Assembly: GCA_020622165.1 (NCBI GenBank) | Contig: JACNMN010000018.1 | Location: 1 to 50,519 of the forward strand | Length of the DNA: 50,519 bases | Source of the DNA: Boseongicola sp. H5 | GTDB lineage: Bacteria; Pseudomonadota; Alphaproteobacteria; Rhodobacterales; Rhodobacteraceae | Direction: 5' to 3' | In this document: piece after piece, positions 35,841-43,985 of the stretch | Position numbering within the stretch: position 1 is the stretch's first letter | How the letters are laid out: every line of letters begins with the position of its first letter | Position numbers and translations under genes: made by a program | The notes under the pieces: model-generated | What the model was told of the DNA's origin: nothing | Seen by the model: the letters and a program-made list of their open reading frames with translations, nothing else | Database searches by the model: none

Positions 35841-35867
35841 GGTCTCTAGACGTTACGGTGCGAGACC
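35841..35867. promoter_or_regulatory. Inverted repeat between divergent genes of the protease island
   Basis: GGTCTC (35841-35846) and GAGACC (35862-35867) form a 6-bp inverted repeat with 15 bases between. They fill the gap between the leftward small secreted protein gene and the rightward LuxR-type gene. The position suits a binding site of a dimeric regulator, possibly the LuxR-type protein, but arms this short can arise by chance. Confidence 0.35.
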
Positions 35868-35906
35868 CACCCATGCATGATGCAATCTGACTATGCGGAG
35901 GTTTGC

Positions 35907-37463
35907 GTGACATCTGCTGACCGGCAAAATGAAGTGCTGCTTGCGCTCTATGCCTGCGTTGTCGATCCAGATAGGTTTGTCGATTTCTTTGTTCTTTTGG
36001 AGCAGGCGCTTTCCGAGGCACCGCTCGCCGCGACCCTTCTGGAAATCGAACAGCATTCCGAACGCGTCTATCAGCATCTTCTTTCGCAGGATCGCCAGAG
36101 CTCAGCCGATGATCTGACCTGGGTGCAAAGCGAGAGCGCCGAAGCACTGCAAATTGCGTTGGAAGACCGCGGCTATGACGTGGTCGCCGATGATCTTCGG
36201 CGGATGAAGGCTCTTCCCGACGACGAAAAGATGTTGCTGCGCTTTGCATCCTTAGGTGGTCAAACCGAATGGGGTGTCGTGGAACACCGCGCGGGGACCT
36301 GGGCGATCTACCGGCGGACCAACAGTTGGGAGGCGTTCCTGCGACAGCAGTTCCACGCCCAATTCGACCTCACCGAAGCCGAGCTGGATGTGCTGATAAG
36401 GTTTGCGGGCGGACGCAGCCTTCGGCAGATCGCCACCGATCGGGGCAGCACCTATAACACCGTGCGCAATCAGATCCGGTCTGTCATCGAAAAGCTCGGT
36501 TGCGCCACGCAGTCCGATCTGATGGCCACCACATCGCAACTGTCGAGCATCGGTACCACGATCGCGCCGGCAGCGGCGGACTCCTCCTCAGCCGAAGACA
36601 TGCAGATCCTCAGGCTGCCGGACGGCCGTGCCCTTGAACTCAAAACCCACAACATGGCCGCTGAAAACAAGCTGCTCTACTTTCATTGCCTTGCCAGCGG
36701 AAAGCATTGGTCAGACGAAGCGATGGAGATCGCCCGCAAACAGGGATTTGGTGTGATCAGCAGCTCACGCGCAGGCTTTGGCAGGTCGACATTGGTGCGC
36801 AAGACAGGGCCTGAGCTGTTGCAGTCCCATGTCTCCGATTACCGACACGTTCTGGACGCGTTGGCGCCGGGACAGACCGTGGTGTCGCTGGCCTTTGGAA
36901 CCGGTTTCGCGCCGGCCTTTAGCTTTGCACTGCGATACCCTGACCGATGCCGCGTCCTGATCGCGATCAATCCGATCCCGCCTCTGGATGGTTTTTATTC
37001 GGCATCCGGCCTGAGGGGCCTTTTCAAGGCCGCGTTTCTTGCCGCCCGGTTCACCCCGGCAGCATTTCGGGCTCTTGCGAAGATGGCGGTGCGCAAACAT
37101 CGCGCCAATCTCAATGATCTGACAGCCCCGACCGTCCTGCCGGACGTCAACCTCCGCGAGCTTGAAAGCACGAGCGGCTACGTGGCGTTCCGACGGAATG
37201 CTGAGGAAAACACGTTCAATAACGGCGAATGCTTCTGGCGCGAAGGAACAATCTCGACGAGCGACTGGGGAGTGAACTTGGACGGGTTGAACAGCATTCC
37301 AAAGGTCCTTTGGCTCGAAACAGAAGATAGCCCCTTCACTGTTCCTGGAGCATTCGAGACCTATCGCAGGAAGATCAAAGCCAAACGGCTGGTGCTGCCC
37401 AAAACATTTCCGTTTCTCAAAACACAGTTGCCGGAGGCGCTGGCCGCCATTCGCGATTGGTGA
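35907..37463 (+). CDS. LuxR-type HTH regulator fused to a degenerate alpha/beta-hydrolase domain
   Basis: 518 aa from GTG 35907, which has GCGGAGG 5 bases upstream; the frame stays open to ATG 35877. A sensory-type N-terminus of about 150 residues is followed by a LuxR helix-turn-helix (about 154-202: LTEAELDVLIRFAGGRSLRQIATDRGS, TVRNQIRSVIEKLGC). From about 235 the sequence follows an alpha/beta-hydrolase fold (SRAGFGRST, DALAPGQTVVSLAFGTGFAPAFSFALRYPDR). At the nucleophile elbow the expected GxSxG reads AFGTG (329-333), so the catalytic Ser seems absent; the domain probably binds a ligand. It is divergent from the protease island and may control it. Confidence 0.85.
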   Translation: MTSADRQNEVLLALYACVVDPDRFVDFFVLLEQALSEAPLAATLLEIEQHSERVYQHLLSQDRQSSADDLTWVQSESAEALQIALEDRGYDVVADDLRRMKALPDDEKMLLRFASLGGQTEWGVVEHRAGTWAIYRRTNSWEAFLRQQFHAQFDLTEAELDVLIRFAGGRSLRQIATDRGSTYNTVRNQIRSVIEKLGCATQSDLMATTSQLSSIGTTIAPAAADSSSAEDMQILRLPDGRALELKTHNMAAENKLLYFHCLASGKHWSDEAMEIARKQGFGVISSSRAGFGRSTLVRKTGPELLQSHVSDYRHVLDALAPGQTVVSLAFGTGFAPAFSFALRYPDRCRVLIAINPIPPLDGFYSASGLRGLFKAAFLAARFTPAAFRALAKMAVRKHRANLNDLTAPTVLPDVNLRELESTSGYVAFRRNAEENTFNNGECFWREGTISTSDWGVNLDGLNSIPKVLWLETEDSPFTVPGAFETYRRKIKAKRLVLPKTFPFLKTQLPEALAAIRDW

Positions 37464-38019
37464 TCGACCTTGGGTCGGGTTCCGCCAATGGTTGCCGTCC
37501 AATCCGCCACCGCTAGTGGTCGGCGGCACCCCGCCAGAACAGCCTCGCGCGTGTCTATGATCTGGGCACGGTCTCGGAAACAACAGGGCTACAGGCGACA
37601 GTCTACAAGTCGTGTGAATCCGACTTGCTTTGGACTGGTCAAATCGGACCAGAATAGACCGGCTGGCCTTGGCACACAGGTCAACCTTTCGGCGCAATCG
37701 TTCCGCGCCGAAAGTGAGGACAGAAGGGTCATTCCACGACATGCAACGCCCAACGTCCGCTCAGGCGCGCTCTTTATCCAATTCAGCGGCGTCGAGGTAG
37801 GGCGCATCGCGCCCTCACTAGGGATGGGCATCGCGCCAAGCGCGGTAGCGTTTGGTCCACCGTTTCATCCGCATCTGGTTCCGCATCAGCGCGAGCAACG
37901 GAAAGCGCGGCGTTTTAGGCAATTTGCCAAGAGCCAGTCTTTCGAGCTGGACATAAGCCAGCACCATGGACGCGAATCCGGCCAGCCGCTTGTTTTTCCA
38001 CGACACGTTCGGAATGTCG

Positions 38020-38254
38020 ACGCGCGGGGTCCTGCCGGATTGCCAGCTTCAAGAAATTCCTTCGACCAGGAATAGTACAGGCTCTCACTGATACCCTCAC
38101 GGCGGCACAGCGCGGCAATGCGCTCCTCCCCGCGAAGGCCGACCAACACAATCCTGATCTTCTCTTTAGGCGAATGTAGGCGGCGGGTCTTGCGGCGAAT
38201 TGTTTTGACCAACTTTTCAGCCGCGTCTTTCGATGTTCCGGATTTCTTGTTCAT
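38020..38254 (-). pseudogene. IS3-family transposase OrfA fragment
   Basis: From ATG 38254 leftward the first 75 codons read as an IS3-type OrfA: RLHSPKEKIRIVLVGLRGEERIAALCRREGISESLYYSW, with a helix-turn-helix. After EFLEAGN the sequence changes to unrelated DNA, so the gene is truncated. No OrfB follows. Confidence 0.7.
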
Positions 38255-38584
38255 CTTCGCTCCATATTGGCTGCGATGAACCAGAAATCCTCCGTTACGA
38301 AAACCTCAAATCTGTCCCACAAGCGCTGACGTTAGACAACGAGTTCACCCTCGCAGCCACCGCCGAAAAACCTCCGAAAACTGGCCAAGCTCAAGCCACT
38401 GGTGCCCGCCACCGGCTAAAACGGCGAACAAGCCTTCAACGCCCGAAAGAAATCAAAGCCATAGCCTGCCAAAGCGGGCAATCCCGGGCGACTTTTTCAA
38501 CGAAATCAGCCCGTAGCAGACTCCGCCTGCCGTGCACTTCGCTCCTGTTCACTCGTGTATCACTTTACTGCTCCATCCTTTGCA

Positions 38585-38596
38585 TACTAATGAGTA
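38585..38596. promoter_or_regulatory. Putative TetR-type operator at the tetR promoter
   Basis: TACTAATGAGTA is the weakest of three copies of a TACTCNNGAGTA palindrome in island III; the others are at 39356-39367 and 42638-42649. It lies 50 bases before the tetR start, overlapping a -10-like CATACT (38583-38588), which suggests autoregulation. Confidence 0.55.
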
Positions 38597-38645
38597 GTAA
38601 GTACAAACATGTCCCGCAGCTGTGCAGCAGCCCACGAGCATCGCC

Positions 38646-39281
38646 ATGAATAGACGACAAGAACCCAATCCGGACTCCCCCTGGCCCAAGCAGGAGGAGC
38701 GCGAACGCGAGAGGATCATCAAGCGGGATGCGGTGCTCGACACGGCGGTGCGCATGTTCAATGAAAAGGGCTTCCGCGCCACCTCGATCGACCAGGTCGC
38801 CATCGCCCTGAACGTTACCAAGCCTACGATCTATCACTATTTCTCCAACAAGGATGAGATCCTGTTCGAATGCGTAAGGAAGGGGCTGCAAGTCACGCTG
38901 GACGCCGCGCAGAAGGTTGAGAAGCAGGGTGGCAACGGTCTGGAACGGCTGAAATCCCTGATCCACGATTACGCTGTGATCGCCACGGAACCGTTCGGAA
39001 AATGTGTCACCCGCACCGCCGATCACGACTTGTCGGAGGCGAGCAGGAAGAAATTCAGGGGGCTCAAGCGGGAAACTGATGCCGTTATACGAAAGGTCGT
39101 GGTGTCGGGCATGGAGGACGGCTCGATCACGCCGGGTGATCCACGCCTCGTGACGTTCTGCGTCAGCGGGGCGCTGAACTGGATTTCACGTTGGTATGAA
39201 CAGGACGGCAGCCTGTCGCCGGAGGAAATCGCGGAAACCTATGTTGAGATCCTCATCAATGGACTCGCCCCACGTCGGTAG
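38646..39281 (+). CDS. TetR family transcriptional regulator
   Basis: 211 aa from ATG 38646; a GTG at 38622 is an alternative. The N-terminal DNA-binding domain is clear (about 25-72: AVLDTAVRMFNEKGFRATSIDQVAIALNVTKPTIYHYFSNKDEIL). The C-terminal ligand domain (GLERLKSLIHDYAV, ADHDLSEASRKKF) resembles the acyl-CoA-responsive KstR2/FadR-like type that often represses fatty acid or steroid-ring degradation. It precedes the TRAP operon in the same direction, and palindromes at three promoters mark its likely regulon. Confidence 0.9.
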   Translation: MNRRQEPNPDSPWPKQEERERERIIKRDAVLDTAVRMFNEKGFRATSIDQVAIALNVTKPTIYHYFSNKDEILFECVRKGLQVTLDAAQKVEKQGGNGLERLKSLIHDYAVIATEPFGKCVTRTADHDLSEASRKKFRGLKRETDAVIRKVVVSGMEDGSITPGDPRLVTFCVSGALNWISRWYEQDGSLSPEEIAETYVEILINGLAPRR

Positions 39282-39330
39282 GCCGCGCTGTCTCCCGATC
39301 GCACTGCAACACTTGACCTGAACAATCCTT

Positions 39331-39367
39331 TTGACAACGCGGAGGTAAGTCAGGATACTCGCGAGTA
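39331..39367 (+). promoter_or_regulatory. Promoter of the TRAP operon with TetR-type operator on the -10
   Basis: TTGACA (39331-39336), 17 bases, then GATACT (39354-39359) is a near-consensus sigma-70-type promoter. The perfect 12-bp palindrome TACTCGCGAGTA (39356-39367) overlaps the -10, a classic repressor position. dctP starts 117 bases downstream. Confidence 0.68.
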
Positions 39368-39483
39368 GAGTGGTTTCGGGTCAGTAGGATTCTCAGTGCC
39401 GACGAGTAATCGCAGCCTGTTTATCCCTGACTGTCCACTCCGGCGGCTTTGGAGGGGCCGTCAGCAAAACAGGGAGGAATACC

Positions 39484-40647
39484 ATGAAGATGATCTGGAA
39501 AAACCAGCGCATGCGGGCCCTTGCGGCTGCCTGCGCCGGCCTTTCCCTCGCCGCCGGCCCCGCCGCGGCCGAGGAGTTGAACTACTCGGTAGGGTTCGGG
39601 CCCAATTCGCTCTTCGCGCAGTCGGCGGACGCGTATGCCGAGTACATGAACGAGATCTCGGATGGCGAGTTGACCATCCGCGTGTTTCCGTTGTCGCTCG
39701 TCAGCCTTGCCGAAATGGGTCCGGGTATCCGCGACGGCCTGACGGATCTCGGCTTCATGGCCGGCCCGTACTACCCGGCCGAGTTCGCCCATTCGAACTA
39801 TCTTGCCGAGAACAGCCTGCGGCAACTCCTGTCCGAGCCTACGGGACGAGAAGGTGCCGCCTATGCCGGGGCCATGACCGACTACATCATGAATGGTTGC
39901 CCGGAATGCCTCGATGAATACGAGGCGCAGAACCACGTCTACATGGGGCACATGTCGACCTCGCCTTACCTGTCGCTCTGCAATGATGTGACCATCGACA
40001 GCCTCGAGGATGTGCAGGGCGTACGCTTCCGCAGCGGCAGTTCCAGCTACCAGCGTATGGCCGAGAATTTTGGCGGTGTCGCGGTTCAACTCGCCGCCAG
40101 CGAGGCCTATGAGGCGATGAACCAGGGCATACTTGACTGCGCATGGTTGGCGGCGAGCGACCTGACCAGCCTGCGCCTGATCGAGATCGTGGATTCCGTC
40201 ACCGTCCGGTTCCCCGGAACCGTCTACGGTGGCTCTCAGGCCAGCAACGTGAACCGCGACGTCTGGGCCGGGTTGTCGCCAGAGCAACGCGAGCTTCTGT
40301 TGCGCGGGGCGGCCTACATCAACGCCCACATGACGTGGTCCTATTATGAATTGCAGGCAGAGAATCTCAACATGGCCCGCGAGCAAGGCGTGGAGGTCAT
40401 CGAACCCGACGCGGACATGATGGGCGCGGTGCAGGACTACGTCCGCGAGGATGTCCAGCTGGTCGGTCAGATCTACGCCGACAATTACGGCATCACCCGA
40501 ACTGACGAGATCGCAAACGAGTTCGTCGAGGTCCTCGACCGCTGGAACGGTCTCGTGGCCGGGGTCGAGTCGGTTGACGATCTCGCCGAAATCTACTGGA
40601 CGGAGATCTTCTCGAAGGTCGATCCAGAGACGTATGGTGTGAATTGA
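39484..40647 (+). CDS. dctP: TRAP transporter solute-binding protein DctP
   Basis: 387 aa. Signal peptide ends near AAA/EE at residue 35, and ELNYSVGFGPNSLFAQSADAYAEYMNEISDGELTI opens the DctP fold. The helix-rich middle contains VQGVRFRSGSSSYQRMAENFGGVAVQL, corresponding to the conserved segment with the substrate-binding Arg (GVRFR). AGGGAGGAA precedes the ATG. It binds a carboxylate in the periplasm for DctQM. Two nearby Cys pairs (NGCPEC) are unusual for the family. Confidence 0.9.
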   Translation: MKMIWKNQRMRALAAACAGLSLAAGPAAAEELNYSVGFGPNSLFAQSADAYAEYMNEISDGELTIRVFPLSLVSLAEMGPGIRDGLTDLGFMAGPYYPAEFAHSNYLAENSLRQLLSEPTGREGAAYAGAMTDYIMNGCPECLDEYEAQNHVYMGHMSTSPYLSLCNDVTIDSLEDVQGVRFRSGSSSYQRMAENFGGVAVQLAASEAYEAMNQGILDCAWLAASDLTSLRLIEIVDSVTVRFPGTVYGGSQASNVNRDVWAGLSPEQRELLLRGAAYINAHMTWSYYELQAENLNMAREQGVEVIEPDADMMGAVQDYVREDVQLVGQIYADNYGITRTDEIANEFVEVLDRWNGLVAGVESVDDLAEIYWTEIFSKVDPETYGVN

Positions 40648-40680
40648 GCCGACCGGCTTCGGAAACGCTCATCAAACGGA

Positions 40681-40715
40681 GAGCCCCCGCGCATGAAGCG
40701 CGGAGGCTCGTTTTC
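40681..40715 (+). terminator. Partial terminator between dctP and dctQ
   Basis: GAGCCCCCGCGC (40681-40692) and GCGCGGAGGCTC (40698-40709) form a 12-bp stem with one mismatch and loop ATGAA, followed by GTTTTCT. This is a credible intrinsic (partial) terminator placed so that the binding protein is made in excess of the membrane subunits. It also means the ATG at 40693 lies in the loop and is unlikely to start dctQ. Confidence 0.65.
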
Positions 40716-40728
40716 TCCTGATCCATCC

Positions 40729-41307
40729 ATGGGTGTCGTCGTGCAGACAATAGGCCGCCTTTTGTCCCGTCTGAACGGACTGGCGATCTGGCTTGGGACC
40801 ATCGTCGTGTTCCTGCTGATCGTTCATGTCACGGCCGATGTCGGGTTGCGCTACCTGTTCAATTCGCCCTTGCCGGCCACGATCATGATCGTGTCGGTCT
40901 TTTACATGGTGCCCATCGTCTTCCTCCCGCTTGCGGCGGTCGAGGAGGATGACGGCCACATCACCGTCGAGCTCATCTACGACCTCCTCGCCGAGTGGAT
41001 CAAAAGGGTGCTCCGCATCCTCTCTCACCTGTTGTCGATCGCGGTGTTCGGTGCGCTCGCGTTGCGCACGTTCAACGAAGCGATGTTGAAATACGACACC
41101 GGCACCTTCGCGATGGAAGCCGGCCTGCGCATCCCGATATGGCCCGCGTACTTCGCGTTGCCGGTCGGGTTCGGACTGATGTTGCTGGTCCTTATTTACA
41201 AGCTGGCCTGCGAGGTGATGGGCAAGCCCATCACACTGGGCTCGGGGCCGGATGGAGCTTCGCGAGAAGTGGATATCGCACAGAAGTTGCGCCGGGGGGG
41301 TGAGTAG
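40729..41307 (+). CDS. dctQ: TRAP transporter small permease DctQ
   Basis: 192 aa from ATG 40729; I reject ATG 40693 because it is in the hairpin loop. Four membrane segments are visible (LAIWLGTIVVFLLIVHVTADV; IMIVSVFYMVPIVFLPLAAV; LLSIAVFGALALRTF; YFALPVGFGLMLLVLIY). The first two carry the LRYLFNSPLPAT and EEDDGHITVELI segments typical of DctQ. It links DctP recognition to DctM transport. The DctM start follows 1 base after its stop. Confidence 0.88.
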   Translation: MGVVVQTIGRLLSRLNGLAIWLGTIVVFLLIVHVTADVGLRYLFNSPLPATIMIVSVFYMVPIVFLPLAAVEEDDGHITVELIYDLLAEWIKRVLRILSHLLSIAVFGALALRTFNEAMLKYDTGTFAMEAGLRIPIWPAYFALPVGFGLMLLVLIYKLACEVMGKPITLGSGPDGASREVDIAQKLRRGGE

Positions 41308-41308
41308 C

Positions 41309-42616
41309 GTGGCGGACCAGAATACCGTCCTTATCCTTTTCGGACTGCTCTTCCTGCTGATCCTCCTGCGCATGCCGATCGGCGTTACACTGATCGCGGT
41401 GGCCGTCGTCGGCATCGGCGAGTCTCTCAGCTGGCGCATCGCCTGGGCCAGCCTCGGCACGGTCCCGTTCCAGTTCGCCTCGAACTGGGTGCTCAGTTCG
41501 GTGCCCACATTCCTGTTCATGGGCTTCATCTGCTACCATGCGAAGCTGACACAGGGGCTTTTCGAAGCTGCCCGCGTGTGGCTATCGGCGCTGCCGGGCG
41601 GACTGGCGGTGGCTTCAGTCTTCGGGTGCGCTGGCTTCGCGGCCGTCACGGGTTCGTCGGTGGCTTGTTCGGCGGCGATGGGCAAGGTCGCGGTGCCCGA
41701 GATGAACGCACGCGGCTACAACGTGGGGCTGGCGACGGGCACCGTGGCGGCCTCGGGCACGATCGGCGCGCTCATCCCGCCCTCCATCATACTGATCCTC
41801 TACGGGATCATCGCGCAGGTCTCGATCAACCAGCTCTTTCTCGGCGGTATCGTCGCCGGCCTCCTGACCGCGCTGGCCTATGTGCTGGTCATCATCGTGC
41901 GGGTAAAGCTCAATCCCGACCTCGCGCCGTCCTTTCACGAGGAGGTGACGGGTCGGGAACGGCTGATTGCGCTTGCCAATACCTGGCCGGTGCTCCTGAT
42001 CATTTTTGGCGTGTTCGGCGGCCTCTTCTCGGGTGTCTTCACGCCGACAGAGGCGGGCGCAGTGGGTGCGTTCCTCTCCTGCGTGGTCAGCTTCTTCAAG
42101 GGCACCTTGACATGGCAAGCGCTAAGGACCTCCGCGCGTGAGACGCTGGTCACGACGAGTTCGCTTCTCGTGATCGCCATCGGTGCGAGTCTCCTGACCC
42201 GTTTCCTCGCGCTGTCGGGCCTTGGCGATGTCCTACTGGAGGCCGTGCTGGCGCTCGGCCTGCCTGCGGCCGCTATCATGGTCGGGATCGTGTGCGTCTA
42301 TCTCCTGCTGGGAATGATCCTCGAACCTATCGGGGCGATGCTGCTGACCCTGCCGATCGTCCTGCCGATCGTGGAGGAGACGGGCTACAGCCTGCTATGG
42401 TTCGGGATCCTGCTGGCGAAGGTCCTAGAGGTGGGGATGATCACGCCCCCGGTGGGGATGAACGTCTACGTGATCAAGAGCGTGGTGGGAAAGCTCACCA
42501 CGACGACGGCGATCTTCCGGGGCGTGATGTGGTTCGTGTTCGTGGACCTGCTCATCCTTGCGCTGATGATCGCCGTTCCGGGCCTCGTGCTGTTCCTGCC
42601 GCAACTGTTGGGCTGA
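41309..42616 (+). CDS. dctM: TRAP transporter large permease DctM
   Basis: 435 aa from GTG 41309 (the GGGGGGGTGAG run just before acts as ribosome binding site); the frame opens at 41252 inside dctQ. About twelve membrane segments. Family landmarks: FGCAGFAAVTGSSVACSAAMGKVAVPEM, GTVAASGTIGALIPPSI, FTPTEAGAVGAF and PPVGMNVYVIKSV. It performs sodium-coupled substrate uptake with DctQ. Last gene of the transport unit; a new promoter follows. Confidence 0.92.
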   Translation: MADQNTVLILFGLLFLLILLRMPIGVTLIAVAVVGIGESLSWRIAWASLGTVPFQFASNWVLSSVPTFLFMGFICYHAKLTQGLFEAARVWLSALPGGLAVASVFGCAGFAAVTGSSVACSAAMGKVAVPEMNARGYNVGLATGTVAASGTIGALIPPSIILILYGIIAQVSINQLFLGGIVAGLLTALAYVLVIIVRVKLNPDLAPSFHEEVTGRERLIALANTWPVLLIIFGVFGGLFSGVFTPTEAGAVGAFLSCVVSFFKGTLTWQALRTSARETLVTTSSLLVIAIGASLLTRFLALSGLGDVLLEAVLALGLPAAAIMVGIVCVYLLLGMILEPIGAMLLTLPIVLPIVEETGYSLLWFGILLAKVLEVGMITPPVGMNVYVIKSVVGKLTTTTAIFRGVMWFVFVDLLILALMIAVPGLVLFLPQLLG

Positions 42617-42649
42617 CATGGGGGCGACAACGTAGTATACTCAAGAGTA
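42613..42649 (+). promoter_or_regulatory. Promoter of the acyl-CoA operon with TetR-type operator on the -10
   Basis: CTGACA (42613-42618), 17 bases, TATACT (42636-42641) is a good sigma-70-type promoter. TACTCAAGAGTA (42638-42649), a palindrome with one central mismatch, overlaps the -10 exactly as at 39356. The -35 hexamer overlaps the dctM stop region. The acyl-CoA dehydrogenase start is 94 bases downstream. Confidence 0.68.
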
Positions 42650-42743
42650 ACTCAGAGACTCACGGGTCGGTATCGCAGGCGAAACCTTACTGCCTCCGTT
42701 GCGCAAGCGTCGGCCGCTATTCTGCAAGTTGAGGAAGACGAAG

Positions 42744-43961
42744 ATGAACATACAGGCCAAGGGTGCTATTTCCGGGGCGCCGACGCTCAATTTCGACATT
42801 CCCGCCGAGATCGTGCAACGGCGGCACGAGTTCCGCGAAGTGCTGGATGCGGAAATCCGAGGGCCGGGAATCGAGCGTGATCCGAAGGGCCCTCTGAGCC
42901 TCGAGGAGCTTCAGCATTTCTATGGCATCCTCCAGCAGACCGACATCATGCGGGCCAGCCTGCCCGAGGAAGTCGGCGGCACCAACCGGTCATTCCTCGA
43001 GCGGGTTATCCTCGCCCAGGAATTCGTCCGCGCCTGGCCTTCGCTCGCGGTGACGGTGGACAGCCACAATATCGTTGTCGAGATTCTCGCGCGTCAGGGG
43101 GCGCCGTGGATGATCGAGCGCTACGTGCCGGGTGGCATCTCGGGTTCGTTCATCATGGGGGACATGATGAGCGAACCCGAGGCCGGGTCGGACACGCGCA
43201 ACCTGAAGACAAGGGCCGTGCTGCGCGATGGCCACTACGTCGTCAACGGCACCAAGATGTGGACGACGAACGGCGTCTGGGCCCATGTTGCGATCCTGAC
43301 GGCCGTGGTCGACGAGGACGCCTATCGCCGCAAGCCATCGGAGGGGGTTGTCCACTTGCTCATGGACAAGTCGCGGGTCGACTGGGAGGTCACCGACCTG
43401 CCGATCATCGGGCTCAAGGCCGGCACCACCGGCAAGATAGATTTCCTTGACGCCCGCGTGCCTGAGGAATTCCTGTTCCACGACGCGGGTGAAGGCTACC
43501 GCGCGAACCTGATCGTTCGCGGCTGGGCGCGGCTTCTGCTCGCCGCTTGGTCGGTGGGTCTGATGGAGGCCGCAATCGAGGATGCAACCGCCTTCGCGAA
43601 GGAACGCATCACCTTCGGCAAGAGCATAGCCGAGCACCAGATGATCCAGGACCTGATCGTGCAGATGCATGTTGACCTCGAGACAAGCAAGCTGCTCACC
43701 TACAAAGCGGCCTCTCTCATGGACCGGGGCGAGCGCTGCGACTATGAACAGTGCCTCGCCAAGCTGCATACCACCGAAGCGGCGCAGCGCGTCACGGCCA
43801 ACGCAATCCAGATCCTGGGTGGGCGCGGCCTGACGACCGAAGAGGGGTTCCTGACGGAGCGGCACTACCGCGACGCCCGGTTCCTCACGATTGCCGAGGG
43901 CACCAGCCAGATCATGAAGCTGATCGTCGGGCGAAAGGCACTCGGCGTATCCGCGATCTGA
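42744..43961 (+). CDS. Acyl-CoA dehydrogenase
   Basis: 405 aa from ATG 42744 (GAGGAAG upstream); an earlier in-frame ATG at 42699 adds a basic, unlikely leader. Three-domain ACAD fold: FIMGDMMSEPEAGSDTRNLKTRA is the flavin/substrate signature, FGKSIAEHQMIQDLIV the C-terminal FAD helix and AEGTSQIMKLIVGR the closing motif with the usual catalytic Glu region. It would introduce an alpha,beta double bond into an acyl-CoA. First gene of the operon; the ligase follows 24 bases later. Confidence 0.92.
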   Translation: MNIQAKGAISGAPTLNFDIPAEIVQRRHEFREVLDAEIRGPGIERDPKGPLSLEELQHFYGILQQTDIMRASLPEEVGGTNRSFLERVILAQEFVRAWPSLAVTVDSHNIVVEILARQGAPWMIERYVPGGISGSFIMGDMMSEPEAGSDTRNLKTRAVLRDGHYVVNGTKMWTTNGVWAHVAILTAVVDEDAYRRKPSEGVVHLLMDKSRVDWEVTDLPIIGLKAGTTGKIDFLDARVPEEFLFHDAGEGYRANLIVRGWARLLLAAWSVGLMEAAIEDATAFAKERITFGKSIAEHQMIQDLIVQMHVDLETSKLLTYKAASLMDRGERCDYEQCLAKLHTTEAAQRVTANAIQILGGRGLTTEEGFLTERHYRDARFLTIAEGTSQIMKLIVGRKALGVSAI

Positions 43962-43985
43962 CAACATCCAATCTGGGAGGAGAAG

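Larger units (their letters stand above)
37464..38645. other. Insertion-sequence debris between protease island and island III
   Basis: About 1.2 kb with no intact gene. It contains a perfect 10-bp hairpin CTTTCGGCGC (37686-37695)/GCGCCGAAAG (37705-37714) and a smaller one, CTGGTC/GACCAG, near 37640. A leftward 62-codon frame at 37818-38006 (LAGFASMVLAYVQLERLALGK) may be a transposase relic, but I cannot name it. An IS3-type OrfA relic lies at 38020-38254. From 38255 to 38570 I see nothing supportable. Confidence 0.5.

Noticed and set aside
40693-40728. Upstream ATG for dctQ
   Set aside because: It lies in the loop of a terminator-like hairpin; the extra 12 residues are not typical of DctQ.
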